Below, in pieces: positions 12,839-20,908 of a stretch of 25,063 nucleotides of DNA. Source of the DNA: a virus. How positions within the stretch are numbered: position 1 is the stretch's first letter; each line of letters starts with the position of its first letter. The notes under the pieces were generated by a model. It did no database searches. It was given only the letters and a program-made list of their open reading frames with translations, and was not told the origin of the DNA. The translations under genes and the position numbers were made by a program. The stretch lies in IMG/VR virus record IMGVR_UViG_3300010883_000425, positions 1-25,063 of that record; one strand, given 5' to 3'.

Positions 12839-13816
12839 ATGTTTAACACTAAAAATTTAGTAAGAGAAGGCTCAGATGTACCAAGCTACTGGGCGTTTCA
12901 GTATTATTTAAATCTATCAGAAACTTTAACAGGTCAAGATGTTAAGATTAAATCTATATTTAATCCTAATGAGAAGACTCCTAGCTTTTGTATATATGTT
13001 GATAAAAACATTATGCAATATAAGTTTAAGGATTTTTCAACTGGTAAGATGGGTAACAAAACAGATTTAGTTATGGCTATGTTTGATATATCATATACAG
13101 ATGCTATGAATAAAGTAGTAAATGATTATAATATACATATTAAATCTCCGGATTTTAAAGAACAAACATTTAAACCTGTAGTTAAATGGAAAATAGATTA
13201 TATAAAAACTAGAGATTGGACAATAGAAGATAAAAAGTTCTGGTTGTCTTTTAGAATTGGTAAAACAGTTTTAGAAGAATATAATATAAAACCTATTGAG
13301 TACTATAATATGGCTAAAGAAGATAACGGTGAGTTTAGATCTTTACAGGTAGGTAGTAAATGGTGCTATGGATACTTTGATAAAAATAATGAAGTTTATA
13401 AAATATATCAGCCATTTAGTAAAAAACACAAATTTCATAAAGTTAAATCTTATTTACAAGGAGTTGACCAATTAAAATATAACCAACCATATCTTGTAAT
13501 ATGCTCATCATTAAAAGATGCAATGTGTTTAAAAGGAATGGGTTATAATTTAGAAGTATTAGCACCTGATAGTGAAAATACAATGATAAAGCCTCATGTA
13601 ATTGCTATACTTAAAAAGAAATACAAGAAAGTAATAACTCTCTTTGATAATGATGAGGCTGGCCTTAAAGCTGTTGAAAGATATGCTGATGCATATAAAA
13701 TTAACGGTTTTGTACCAACTATATGTAAAGACATATCAGATGCTATGAAGTTACATGGGTTTGATAAAGTTCATGCAATGCTAAAACCTTTATTAAAAGA
13801 AACATTAAATAAATAA
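12839..13816 (+). CDS. DnaG-like primase with Toprim domain, 325 aa
   Basis: The N-terminal part (35-80) follows the zinc-binding domain of DnaG primases in its IFNPNEKTPSF and FKDFSTG...GNKTDLVMAMF segments, but the Cys/His zinc ligands are missing. The C-terminal part is a Toprim domain: LVICSSLKDAMCLKGMG (219-235) and LFDNDEAGLKAV (268-279) with the DxD metal pair, and KDISD at 297-301. The first Toprim motif normally has a catalytic Glu (EGxxD) and here reads SSLKD. It probably makes primers with the nearby DnaB helicase, but the lost Glu and zinc ligands mean reduced activity or a different metal arrangement should be considered. The start ATG at 12839 follows the structured RNA. Confidence 0.82.
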   Translation: MFNTKNLVREGSDVPSYWAFQYYLNLSETLTGQDVKIKSIFNPNEKTPSFCIYVDKNIMQYKFKDFSTGKMGNKTDLVMAMFDISYTDAMNKVVNDYNIHIKSPDFKEQTFKPVVKWKIDYIKTRDWTIEDKKFWLSFRIGKTVLEEYNIKPIEYYNMAKEDNGEFRSLQVGSKWCYGYFDKNNEVYKIYQPFSKKHKFHKVKSYLQGVDQLKYNQPYLVICSSLKDAMCLKGMGYNLEVLAPDSENTMIKPHVIAILKKKYKKVITLFDNDEAGLKAVERYADAYKINGFVPTICKDISDAMKLHGFDKVHAMLKPLLKETLNK

Positions 13817-13817
13817 T

Positions 13818-14027
13818 ATGGAATTACACAAAGTACCCAACAATAGTAGAATAAAGATAGTTACCAAAGATAAGGTACCACCCGGAGCTCCTCCCGTTGA
13901 TGAAGGAGAAGAACTTAACTTTAGATCTATAGATGGAATGTATAGTTACTGTACCAGAGACAATGGTGAAGTAGTACATTTAGTTGCATGGACTGATGTA
14001 GAAATAATTGAAGATTATGAAAAATAA
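13818..14027 (+). CDS. Small conserved phage protein, 69 aa
   Basis: A compact beta-rich protein (SRIKIVTKDKVPPGAPPVDE, then DGMYSYCTRDNGEVVHLVAW and TDVEII) that I recall as a small SH3-like protein near phage DNA-metabolism genes, without a known activity. It starts 1 nt after the primase stop and overlaps the RusA-like gene by 11 nt, so it is translationally coupled to both and probably belongs to the recombination/replication operon. Confidence 0.7.
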   Translation: MELHKVPNNSRIKIVTKDKVPPGAPPVDEGEELNFRSIDGMYSYCTRDNGEVVHLVAWTDVEIIEDYEK

Positions 14028-14454
14028 AAAATGGTTTATACCAGGATCAGTACCAAGTAGTAAGAATGGCCGTAGATGGACAGGTAAATACTTTATTGCT
14101 AGCAAAACAGTAATGAATTATAGAAAAAAAGCTAAAGATTATTATGCAAAATATCATGATGAATTTAAGGCTGAACTAGCTAAACATGATTTACCAGCTA
14201 AAATATCTTTTGAATTTATAAGAGGTACACGTCATAAATTTGATTATATTAATCCTGCACAGACCGTGCAAGATGACATGGTTAAAGCAGGTTGGATTGA
14301 AGATGATAATGCAGAATTTATTCTACCTGTCTTTGAACAATATACATATGATAAATCTAATCCAGGAGTATGGATTGAAATACTAGAAGATGAAAATAAT
14401 ATCAAGTCAGGAATTATTACAGATAGTACAGATGATCAAAAGCAAAAACAATGA
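14017..14454 (+). CDS. RusA-like Holliday junction resolvase, 145 aa
   Basis: The N-terminal PGSVPSSKNGRRW motif (9-21) and the catalytic region FDYINPAQTVQDDMVKAGWI with EDDN (75-98) match the RusA family. The acidic residues Asp76, Asp86/87 and Asp96/97 stand in the positions of the RusA metal site (DxDN...D...DD), although the DIDN part reads DYIN. It would cut branched DNA made during recombination, before packaging. The ATG at 14017 is used; a TTG at 14008 three codons earlier is a poorer start. Confidence 0.82.
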   Translation: MKNKKWFIPGSVPSSKNGRRWTGKYFIASKTVMNYRKKAKDYYAKYHDEFKAELAKHDLPAKISFEFIRGTRHKFDYINPAQTVQDDMVKAGWIEDDNAEFILPVFEQYTYDKSNPGVWIEILEDENNIKSGIITDSTDDQKQKQ

Positions 14455-14686
14455 AGATGTTGAATTAGCTCTGACACTTTACAAAAATTTAGATATAGCA
14501 GATAGAAATATTACTAATAGATTAATTGCAAAAGCATTAGTCTTTGATAAAAGGGCAACCTTTTATAGTAGTATTGATACTACATATACCTATAAAGAAT
14601 TATTGACATGTAACTTAACTACTCTTATAAAAAATTCTAAATCAGCAACAAATTTATATTTATCTATTTTAAAAGAAATAACATGA
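14432..14686 (+). CDS. Small helical hypothetical protein, 84 aa
   Basis: I prefer the ATG at 14432 (MIKSKNNEDVELALTLYKNL) over the one at 14390, which would extend the overlap with the RusA-like gene to 65 nt and adds a low-complexity lead-in. The protein is all helical with a DVELALTLYKNLDIADRN repeat-like segment of unknown role. It ends in an ATGA overlap with the vWA gene, so it is coupled to it and could be an accessory subunit of that cassette; no family is recognised. Confidence 0.6.
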   Translation: MIKSKNNEDVELALTLYKNLDIADRNITNRLIAKALVFDKRATFYSSIDTTYTYKELLTCNLTTLIKNSKSATNLYLSILKEIT

Positions 14687-15840
14687 TAGTACAAGAAAAG
14701 GTTGCTAGGACAACCAAAAGTTTAATATTTACAGAGCCCTTTTACGGGCTCTTTTTAATTGGTATCAATAAAGAATACACTGAACGTATACCTACAGCAG
14801 GTGTAAGTAAAAATGGTATTGGTATGCAGTTGACAATAAACCCTGAGTTCTTTATGAACTTAAGTGAGGACCATAGATATGGATTAATAAAACATGAGCT
14901 ATTGCATATTGCATTTGGTCATTTATTATTAAGAGATCTGTATTCTGATCATAAACTATTTAATATAGCCGCTGATCTAGAAATAAACCAGTACATACTG
15001 GAAAGTAAATTACCTGAAGGTGGTTTATTATTATCAAGTTTTCCTGAATTAAATCTTCCTGTTAAAGCAGGTACTAAAAAGTACTATGAATTATTAGAAG
15101 AAGCACAAGGAAGTGGGGAATGCCCATCATTAGATAGCTTAATGGACCAGATGAAAGGTGATAGCCCATATTGTCATAGCACATGGAATGATTTTGAAGA
15201 GTTACCTGAAGCGGATAAAAAGTTAGTTCAAAAACAAATTGATCATCAACTTAAAGAAGCTACAGAACAAACTGAAAAGAAATGTGGTGATATACCAGGA
15301 GAACTTTCTGATTTAATAAGTAGACTTATGCATATTGATCCACCTAAGTTTAATTGGAGAGCTTACTTAAGAAGATTTGCAGGTAATTCTAGTGTTGTAT
15401 ATACTAAAAAACTAAGACGTAAATATAATAAACGTTATGCTGCAAGTCCAGGATTAAAGATTAAATTTAAGAATCATATACTTGTTGGTGTTGACACAAG
15501 CGGATCTGTAAATAATGATGAGCTTAAAGAGTTTTTTAGTGAATTAACTCATATGCATAAAACAGGTCATAAAATTACAGTTGCACAGTGTGATACACAA
15601 CTTAGAACAGTAGAAGAATTTAAACCTAAGAAAGATTGGGAAATACATGGTCGTGGTGGGACAAGTTTCCAACCAGTTATTGATCACTACAATGAAAAAG
15701 GTATTTATACCGCATTGATATATTTAACAGATGGTGAAGCATATGCTCCAGAAAAATGTCCTAATAATGCCTTATGGGTACTTAGTAGTATATCTGATGT
15801 AAATGATGATTTACCAGGACAAGTAATTAAATTAAATTAA
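14683..15840 (+). CDS. Metallopeptidase-like / vWA domain protein (DUF2201-like), 385 aa
   Basis: The N-terminal domain holds a zinc peptidase-type motif HELLHIAFGH (71-80) and NIAADLEIN (94-102), likely supplying a further metal ligand. A charged linker follows. The C-terminal von Willebrand A domain has the MIDAS residues DTSGS (271-275), GGTSF (Thr327) and LTDGE (Asp350). The pair matches DUF2201/VWA proteins that act with MoxR AAA+ ATPases, and a MoxR-type gene follows 8 nt later. Such pairs usually remodel protein complexes; the target here is unknown. The ATG is conserved-looking because the segment PFYGLFLIG, typical of the family start, follows it, yet a perfect terminator-like hairpin lies in those codons. 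Confidence 0.85.
   Translation: MIVQEKVARTTKSLIFTEPFYGLFLIGINKEYTERIPTAGVSKNGIGMQLTINPEFFMNLSEDHRYGLIKHELLHIAFGHLLLRDLYSDHKLFNIAADLEINQYILESKLPEGGLLLSSFPELNLPVKAGTKKYYELLEEAQGSGECPSLDSLMDQMKGDSPYCHSTWNDFEELPEADKKLVQKQIDHQLKEATEQTEKKCGDIPGELSDLISRLMHIDPPKFNWRAYLRRFAGNSSVVYTKKLRRKYNKRYAASPGLKIKFKNHILVGVDTSGSVNNDELKEFFSELTHMHKTGHKITVAQCDTQLRTVEEFKPKKDWEIHGRGGTSFQPVIDHYNEKGIYTALIYLTDGEAYAPEKCPNNALWVLSSISDVNDDLPGQVIKLN
14733..14756 (+). terminator. Intrinsic terminator inside the vWA gene
   Basis: AGAGCCC (14733-14739) pairs with GGGCTCT (14746-14752), with the loop TTTTAC and TTTTT (14752-14756) following. This is a textbook intrinsic terminator 50 nt into the coding region, over codons for EPFYGLF. 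It would attenuate the downstream vWA/MoxR/paralog genes unless translation or antitermination prevents it. Confidence 0.7.
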
Positions 15841-15848
15841 AAATAAAA

Positions 15849-17126
15849 ATGGCACAAGTAAATTTAAATGTAACGGAATTAAAAGGATTTGTAAATCATA
15901 TAATTACAAATAACAGGTACTTACAATCCAATGGAAAAAGTCCAGTATCAGTTGAAGTAGTAGGTGAATCAGGTATTGGTAAAACATCTACTATTGTAGA
16001 ATTAGCACAAGATAATAATCTAAAATTTGTTAAATTAAACTTAGCTCAGATAGAAGAGTTAGGTGACCTAGTGGGTTTTCCTGTACGTCAATTTCAGATG
16101 TATAAAGAAAAAATAGTTAACGTCCCAACTAAGAAATTAGATGACTTGTCATATACTGCAGCACAAAGATCTGCCGCTTCAGCAGATTTAGCTAACATGC
16201 CTGCAACAATAACTAAAAAAGTTGGTATGTGGGTTGATGAACTTGCTGTACAGGAATATCTTAAAACAGGATACAAGATGACAGGGAAGAATAGAATGTC
16301 TTACTGTGCACCAGAATGGATTGCAGATGCTAAAGAAGGTGGTATACTATTATTAGATGATTGGAATAGAGCTGATACAAGGTTTATTCAAGCAGTTATG
16401 GAATTAATAGATAGACAAACTTATATTTCATGGTCCCTTCCTAAAGATTGGCATATTATATTAACAGCTAACCCGGATAATGGTGACTATATGGTTAACA
16501 GTGTAGATAGTGCACAGAAGACTAGATATGTAACTGCAAATCTTAAATTTGATGTTAACGTATGGGCTGAGTGGGCGGAAAGTGCAAGTATAGATACAAG
16601 ATGTATTAACTTTTTATTATTACATCCTGAGCTAGTAACACAAGAAACTAATGCAAGATCTATTACAACATTCTTTAATGCAATATCTAGTTTTGATAGC
16701 TTTGAAGATAACTTATCATTAATTCAAATGATTGGTGAAGGTTCTGTAGGTGATACATTTGCATCTATGTTTACTACTTTTATTAATAATAAACTGGACA
16801 AATTAGTAACACCAAAAGATTTATTGACTCATGAAAATGAATCATATATTCTTGGTGAACTTAGAAGTTGTGTAGGGCAAGATGATACTTACCGTGCAGA
16901 TATTGCTGCAACGTTAGCTACAAGACTTGGTAATTTTTCAGTTGTATATTCTAAAGAAAGTTCAGTGACTCAGAAAATTACTGATAGATTAATATCTTTA
17001 TGTACTAAAGATTATTTTACTAATGATCTTAAGTATTTAATTGTACGTACTATCTTTAATGGTAATAAACAGAAGTTTAACAAAATGATGATGAATCCAG
17101 CAATCATTAAAATGACAATGAAATAA
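15849..17126 (+). CDS. MoxR-type AAA+ ATPase, 425 aa
   Basis: AAA+ signatures are in order: Walker A GESGIGKT (39-46), Walker B ILLLDDWNRAD (166-176), with DD in place of the usual DE, sensor 1 LTANPD (205-210, Asn208) and a nearby Arg (QKTR, 223-226) in the arginine-finger region. The short helical insertions and ANPD motif fit the MoxR/CobS group. It would form a ring that uses ATP to remodel a target delivered by the vWA partner encoded just upstream. The C-terminal 150 residues are helical and unassigned. Two paralogous unknown proteins follow directly (2 nt gap), so the four genes form one operon. Confidence 0.88.
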   Translation: MAQVNLNVTELKGFVNHIITNNRYLQSNGKSPVSVEVVGESGIGKTSTIVELAQDNNLKFVKLNLAQIEELGDLVGFPVRQFQMYKEKIVNVPTKKLDDLSYTAAQRSAASADLANMPATITKKVGMWVDELAVQEYLKTGYKMTGKNRMSYCAPEWIADAKEGGILLLDDWNRADTRFIQAVMELIDRQTYISWSLPKDWHIILTANPDNGDYMVNSVDSAQKTRYVTANLKFDVNVWAEWAESASIDTRCINFLLLHPELVTQETNARSITTFFNAISSFDSFEDNLSLIQMIGEGSVGDTFASMFTTFINNKLDKLVTPKDLLTHENESYILGELRSCVGQDDTYRADIAATLATRLGNFSVVYSKESSVTQKITDRLISLCTKDYFTNDLKYLIVRTIFNGNKQKFNKMMMNPAIIKMTMK

Positions 17127-17127
17127 A

Positions 17128-18174
17128 ATGGCAAATAAATCAGTATATCAAGATTTTGATGCTGATGCTTTAACTTACTTTGGATTAGAGAAGGACACTA
17201 TTTATGGTGTCCTTTCTAGTTCCGGGGTAGTTGATAAAGTATTATGTACTCAAGATCAAACAACATATGAAAAACTACAAACTATATTAACAGTACCAAC
17301 AGAAGATGGTATTACTTTTAGAACCAAAAAGAAAGCTTTTATATTACCTAAGTGTAATGTATCTCAAGATAGATTAAAAGCAGCTCTTAGAGAGCACAGT
17401 ATAACTGTAACAAATGATTATACATTGGCAGATTTAATTATAGGACATGAAGATATATCAACTTACCGTTTAGAAAATGCAGAGAATATACCTTCTACTA
17501 TAATGATGAATAAGATATGGAACTATGAAACTACAAAAGGTAGAAACACTGCAACACATCCTAAAGAAATAGCAATAGTTAATTCAGGCCTTGAAGTTTT
17601 ATTAACTCCTAAGCTTACAGAAAGTGTAAGGTATTATGATTTGGATATTGAAAATAGTCTTTATGATGAGTGGATGTTAACAGGGATGGCTATAAACTTA
17701 GCATATCTTATTGATACAACTAGTGTAAGTGTAATTGATCCTGAAACAGTATTATATAGTTCTGCTAATAAAACGGTTCTTGATGAACAACTTCTTAGTG
17801 ATTTACAAGTACAATTAAATTCTCATGGTGATGATAAAGCTTTGGCTCTTAAAATTATACCTACTATAGATTATAAACAAAACTATCATTTACTGTGGCA
17901 GTTTGCGCAAAATTGTAGTAATATAACTTATGCTAACAATAGAGATAAAGACTTGCAATACTGGTTAAGTGAATCTAACTTTGTATCTTTTGAAAGAAAA
18001 AGTGCTCAGAGTATGATATTATGGTTAGAAGAAAATGGAAACTTATGCAAAACTACCTTTAGATATCTAGAGCCAATGGTAAGAAAAGAAATATCAATTA
18101 ATAATAGGGACCTTTATACATTTAAAGTAGCTGTTAAAAAAGAATATCAAAAATATATGAAAAATGATTTATAA
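17128..18174 (+). CDS. Unknown protein of the MoxR-vWA cassette, paralog A, 348 aa
   Basis: No family is recognised. It is clearly a distant paralog of the next gene. The block AFILPKCNVSQDRLKAALRE...ADLIIG (70-106) lines up with VYRFPKLNLPRQKFELLKEK...AEILIV there. A downstream segment around DDKALALKIIPTIDYKQNYH also lines up with ETRSLCVEMIANCNVNES. The 70-106 block has a beta-alpha-beta-beta pattern that could be a BRCT-like fold (speculative). C-terminal parts are helical. Its place after a MoxR-type ATPase suggests a substrate or adaptor of that machine. The start ATG follows the MoxR stop by 1 nt; a perfect hairpin lies in codons 22-29. Confidence 0.75.
   Translation: MANKSVYQDFDADALTYFGLEKDTIYGVLSSSGVVDKVLCTQDQTTYEKLQTILTVPTEDGITFRTKKKAFILPKCNVSQDRLKAALREHSITVTNDYTLADLIIGHEDISTYRLENAENIPSTIMMNKIWNYETTKGRNTATHPKEIAIVNSGLEVLLTPKLTESVRYYDLDIENSLYDEWMLTGMAINLAYLIDTTSVSVIDPETVLYSSANKTVLDEQLLSDLQVQLNSHGDDKALALKIIPTIDYKQNYHLLWQFAQNCSNITYANNRDKDLQYWLSESNFVSFERKSAQSMILWLEENGNLCKTTFRYLEPMVRKEISINNRDLYTFKVAVKKEYQKYMKNDL
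17191..17214 (+). repeat. Perfect 8-bp hairpin inside the paralog A gene
   Basis: AAGGACAC (17191-17198) pairs with GTGTCCTT (17207-17214) around an 8-nt loop, over codons for KDTIYGVL. TTTCTAGTT follows, too broken for a strong terminator. It mirrors the vWA-gene hairpin in position, 63 nt after the start codon. Confidence 0.5.
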
Positions 18175-19345
18175 AATAACATTACCCCAATTAGTAGATA
18201 ATAAAAAAAAATATAATGCAAGTGATATAGAAATAGATCACGTAGGATATTTTATTGGAACAACATTGTCATATAGATATGATGGTCTTGATGCAAATGA
18301 TTTAAAAGAGTTTGGCTTAGTATTGGAAGATAAAAAAACTATAAATCTACAAGATAAAACTGTATATAGATTTCCTAAGTTAAATCTTCCTAGACAAAAA
18401 TTTGAATTGTTAAAAGAAAAATATAACTGTAAAGTAATAAGAAATAAGGAAAAAGCTGAGATTTTAATTGTTTCTCCAAAGTATGTAAATAGTTTAGTAA
18501 AGACAAATTATCACAGGTCACGTGATCTTAATCAATATTTTAAACTTTTAACTTCATTGAAACAGTCAGATCTACTAAGTGAATGTGCTGTAAATAAATT
18601 TAATGATTTCTTTCAGGATCCTGAAAAGTTTATACCTGGCTCAAGAATTGATGTTTGTTTTTCATATGCTGGTTATCATTCAACTAAGGGTGTAATAGAA
18701 GCAAAGAGAGAAGATATAGTACATAAATGGAAAGAAGATATAAATAAAAACCTTCTACCATCTGCAAATGATTTAAGAGATGTTGTAATAGAGTCAGAAT
18801 CTGATTTTGAACAATGGTTATTTTTACAAGATAACTCACGTACAATAATATTAGATGAAGATGTTATGAATCTTACTAATGAAGGATTAGCAATTATACC
18901 AAATGATGAGTATAATACTATACATTCTATGCTTACTAGTACTGATCAAGAAACAAGAAGTTTGTGTGTAGAAATGATAGCTAACTGCAATGTTAATGAA
19001 TCTTTTGATGTAGTTGCTACATTATTTTATTGGCATTATGATTGGTTTAAAAATTCAAATAATTGGAATACTGTGAATGTTAAAGCACTTCGTCAAGCAT
19101 TAAAAGAGTTTGGAGGTGTTAATCATGAAAACCATAGTATATACCAATACAATCAGTTTATATCAAAAATGATTAATAGAGGTAAATTGACTAAGTTTGT
19201 ATTTGAGAATACAAGAAAAAGATTATATACTAAATTAATAAATCAAATGGTAGGGCCTGGTTCTGAAATGTGGACTGTTAAAGAAATAGATCTTACACTT
19301 AGACCTGAAGAATTTAATAAAATAAAATTTAATGAAACAGAATAA
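18164..19345 (+). CDS. Unknown protein of the MoxR-vWA cassette, paralog B, 393 aa
   Basis: Second member of the tandem paralog pair. The conserved block lies at residues 68-103 (VYRFPKLNLPRQKFELLKEK, then AEILIVS), with a further alignable segment near TDQETRSLCVEMIANCNVNE. It has about 45 residues more than its neighbour, mainly in the middle. The C terminus is helical and basic (NTRKRLYTKLINQM). It overlaps paralog A by 11 nt and the next nuclease gene by 14 nt, so it is translated with both. No catalytic motif is visible. Divergence between the two copies suggests they play different roles in one complex, possibly as a heterodimer. Confidence 0.75.
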   Translation: MIYKITLPQLVDNKKKYNASDIEIDHVGYFIGTTLSYRYDGLDANDLKEFGLVLEDKKTINLQDKTVYRFPKLNLPRQKFELLKEKYNCKVIRNKEKAEILIVSPKYVNSLVKTNYHRSRDLNQYFKLLTSLKQSDLLSECAVNKFNDFFQDPEKFIPGSRIDVCFSYAGYHSTKGVIEAKREDIVHKWKEDINKNLLPSANDLRDVVIESESDFEQWLFLQDNSRTIILDEDVMNLTNEGLAIIPNDEYNTIHSMLTSTDQETRSLCVEMIANCNVNESFDVVATLFYWHYDWFKNSNNWNTVNVKALRQALKEFGGVNHENHSIYQYNQFISKMINRGKLTKFVFENTRKRLYTKLINQMVGPGSEMWTVKEIDLTLRPEEFNKIKFNETE

Positions 19346-20315
19346 ACAGAAAGAAGAAGAGTTTTATGCTAAAGATTTTAACTTTAGTTATTCTTCTTTA
19401 AACAAATTATTATTTTCACCATCCTTGTTTTATAAGGACTATATATTGTGGGACCGTGAGCTTAGAACAGATAAACACCTTGTAGAAGGAAAGCTTGTAC
19501 ATTGTTTGTTGTTTGAACCAGAAAATGTTAATGAAAAGTTTAATGTTGCACCTGGTAAAAGTCCAAGTGATAATATCAGAAAAGTAATGAAAGATATGTC
19601 TCTTCATACTGATGCAGAAACATTAGAGTTTTGTGAATTTCAAGCTTTAGCATCACTAAAAACTTTAAATCTTTTTCAGTCTCTTAAAACAGATGAGCAA
19701 AGATTAAAAAAAGTAGTTAATGAAGATAATGAACCATATTGGAAATTTATAAGTAATAGTAATGTTGATGTTATTGACCAAGATACTTTATTAAGGTGTG
19801 AAGAAAGAGTTGAAATTCTTAAAAATAATAAAGATGTTATGTCTTTATTTGAAGAAGTAACTACAGATTTTGATTTAGATCCTATTGAAACACATAGTGA
19901 AAAATATCTTAAATCTAAGCTAAATGATTCATCTTTTGGTTTACATGGATATATTGATTATTATAAAGTAGATAGTGATAAAAAGCAGGTTACTATATGT
20001 GATCTTAAAACAACAGGTAAGACTATTTCTGATTTTAAAGATACTATAGACTTTTATAATTACTGGCTACAAGCTGCTATTTATATGAAGTTAGTTTATG
20101 ATACTTTAGGTGTTGATGCAGATGAATATGATATGCTGTTTAAGTTTATTGTAATTGATACATATAACCAAGTTTATGTGTTTGATGTATCAAGAGAAAC
20201 TATGGGTAGATGGGCTGATGGTTTTGGTGGTGCTATAAAAACTGCTGAATTTCATTACAACAGTAGAAATTTTTCATTACCTATAGAGTTTTTAACAAAT
20301 AAAGTAACTTTATAA
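19332..20315 (+). CDS. PD-(D/E)XK nuclease, RecE/Cas4-like exonuclease, 327 aa
   Basis: The nuclease core is visible: SSLNKLLFSPSLFYK (21-35) near the start, EGKLVHCLLFEP (52-63) with His57, the acidic residue in HGYIDYY (205-211, Asp209), the signature ICDLKTTGK (222-230) with Asp224 and Lys226, and QAAIYM (247-252) as motif IV. This order fits RecE/exonuclease VIII-like and Cas4-like enzymes (DUF3799 type). It would resect DNA ends to produce single strands for the Sak4-like and SSB-like proteins in annealing-based recombination. It overlaps paralog B by 14 nt, tying recombination genes to the MoxR cassette. Confidence 0.88.
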   Translation: MKQNKQKEEEFYAKDFNFSYSSLNKLLFSPSLFYKDYILWDRELRTDKHLVEGKLVHCLLFEPENVNEKFNVAPGKSPSDNIRKVMKDMSLHTDAETLEFCEFQALASLKTLNLFQSLKTDEQRLKKVVNEDNEPYWKFISNSNVDVIDQDTLLRCEERVEILKNNKDVMSLFEEVTTDFDLDPIETHSEKYLKSKLNDSSFGLHGYIDYYKVDSDKKQVTICDLKTTGKTISDFKDTIDFYNYWLQAAIYMKLVYDTLGVDADEYDMLFKFIVIDTYNQVYVFDVSRETMGRWADGFGGAIKTAEFHYNSRNFSLPIEFLTNKVTL

Positions 20316-20316
20316 T

Positions 20317-20901
20317 ATGGCTAAAGTTTACACAGATTATTTTCAAAAGAGTAAAGTCTTTTTATATCCTTTATTAGGGTTTAGACAAGGTGTAAAACAT
20401 GTCCCACAGCAAACATATATTGCTTGGGATAATGTTTACTCTTTGAATTCTTGTAGACTACTATGTGAATACAAAACTAAAATGGATATAGGGTTTAAAA
20501 GATTTTCTTTGGATTATCTTCAAAATCATCCTTTATATGAAGATCATGTAGAGCTATCAAATAATAAATATTTATACATTTTTAATTTAGAATCATTTAA
20601 ACCGGACATGGAACGTTTCATACAAGGCATGTTCTCTCAGTTCAGTTTAGATACTAAAATAACTATATTAGATTTCTTTGGGGATCAAGGTAAGGCGGCA
20701 GAATACATACATACATTTTTAACACCTGATGATGGTTTTGAAGCATATGCATATCACTTAAAAGTTGATATTAAAACTATAGAAGCCATAGGAGAATTGT
20801 GTTCTAAACCAGATCTTAAGAAAGAAACATTAATTGATAATAATCATACATTACATCAATTATTAAAAAGAAGTTCCATATATTTGTCTAAATCAAAATA
20901 A
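20317..20901 (+). CDS. Hypothetical phage protein, 194 aa
   Basis: Not recognised by function. The opening YTDYFQKSKVFLYPLLGFR and the later FKPDMERFIQGMFSQFS give a mixed alpha/beta protein with several aromatic residues. I vaguely recall similar proteins in Bacteroidota phages beside nucleases. There are no membrane segments or metal motifs. It begins 1 nt after the nuclease stop, so it is co-transcribed and may assist that enzyme. The 3' end contains a TATATTTG box that may drive the next gene. Confidence 0.7.
   Translation: MAKVYTDYFQKSKVFLYPLLGFRQGVKHVPQQTYIAWDNVYSLNSCRLLCEYKTKMDIGFKRFSLDYLQNHPLYEDHVELSNNKYLYIFNLESFKPDMERFIQGMFSQFSLDTKITILDFFGDQGKAAEYIHTFLTPDDGFEAYAYHLKVDIKTIEAIGELCSKPDLKKETLIDNNHTLHQLLKRSSIYLSKSK
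20879..20886 (+). promoter_or_regulatory. Candidate -7 box (TATATTTG) before the gene at 20909
   Basis: A full TAnnTTTG match 22 nt upstream of the ATG at 20909. No clear TTG lies 17-23 nt further upstream, so this is a partial promoter at best. Confidence 0.35.
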
Positions 20902-20908
20902 AAATAAA

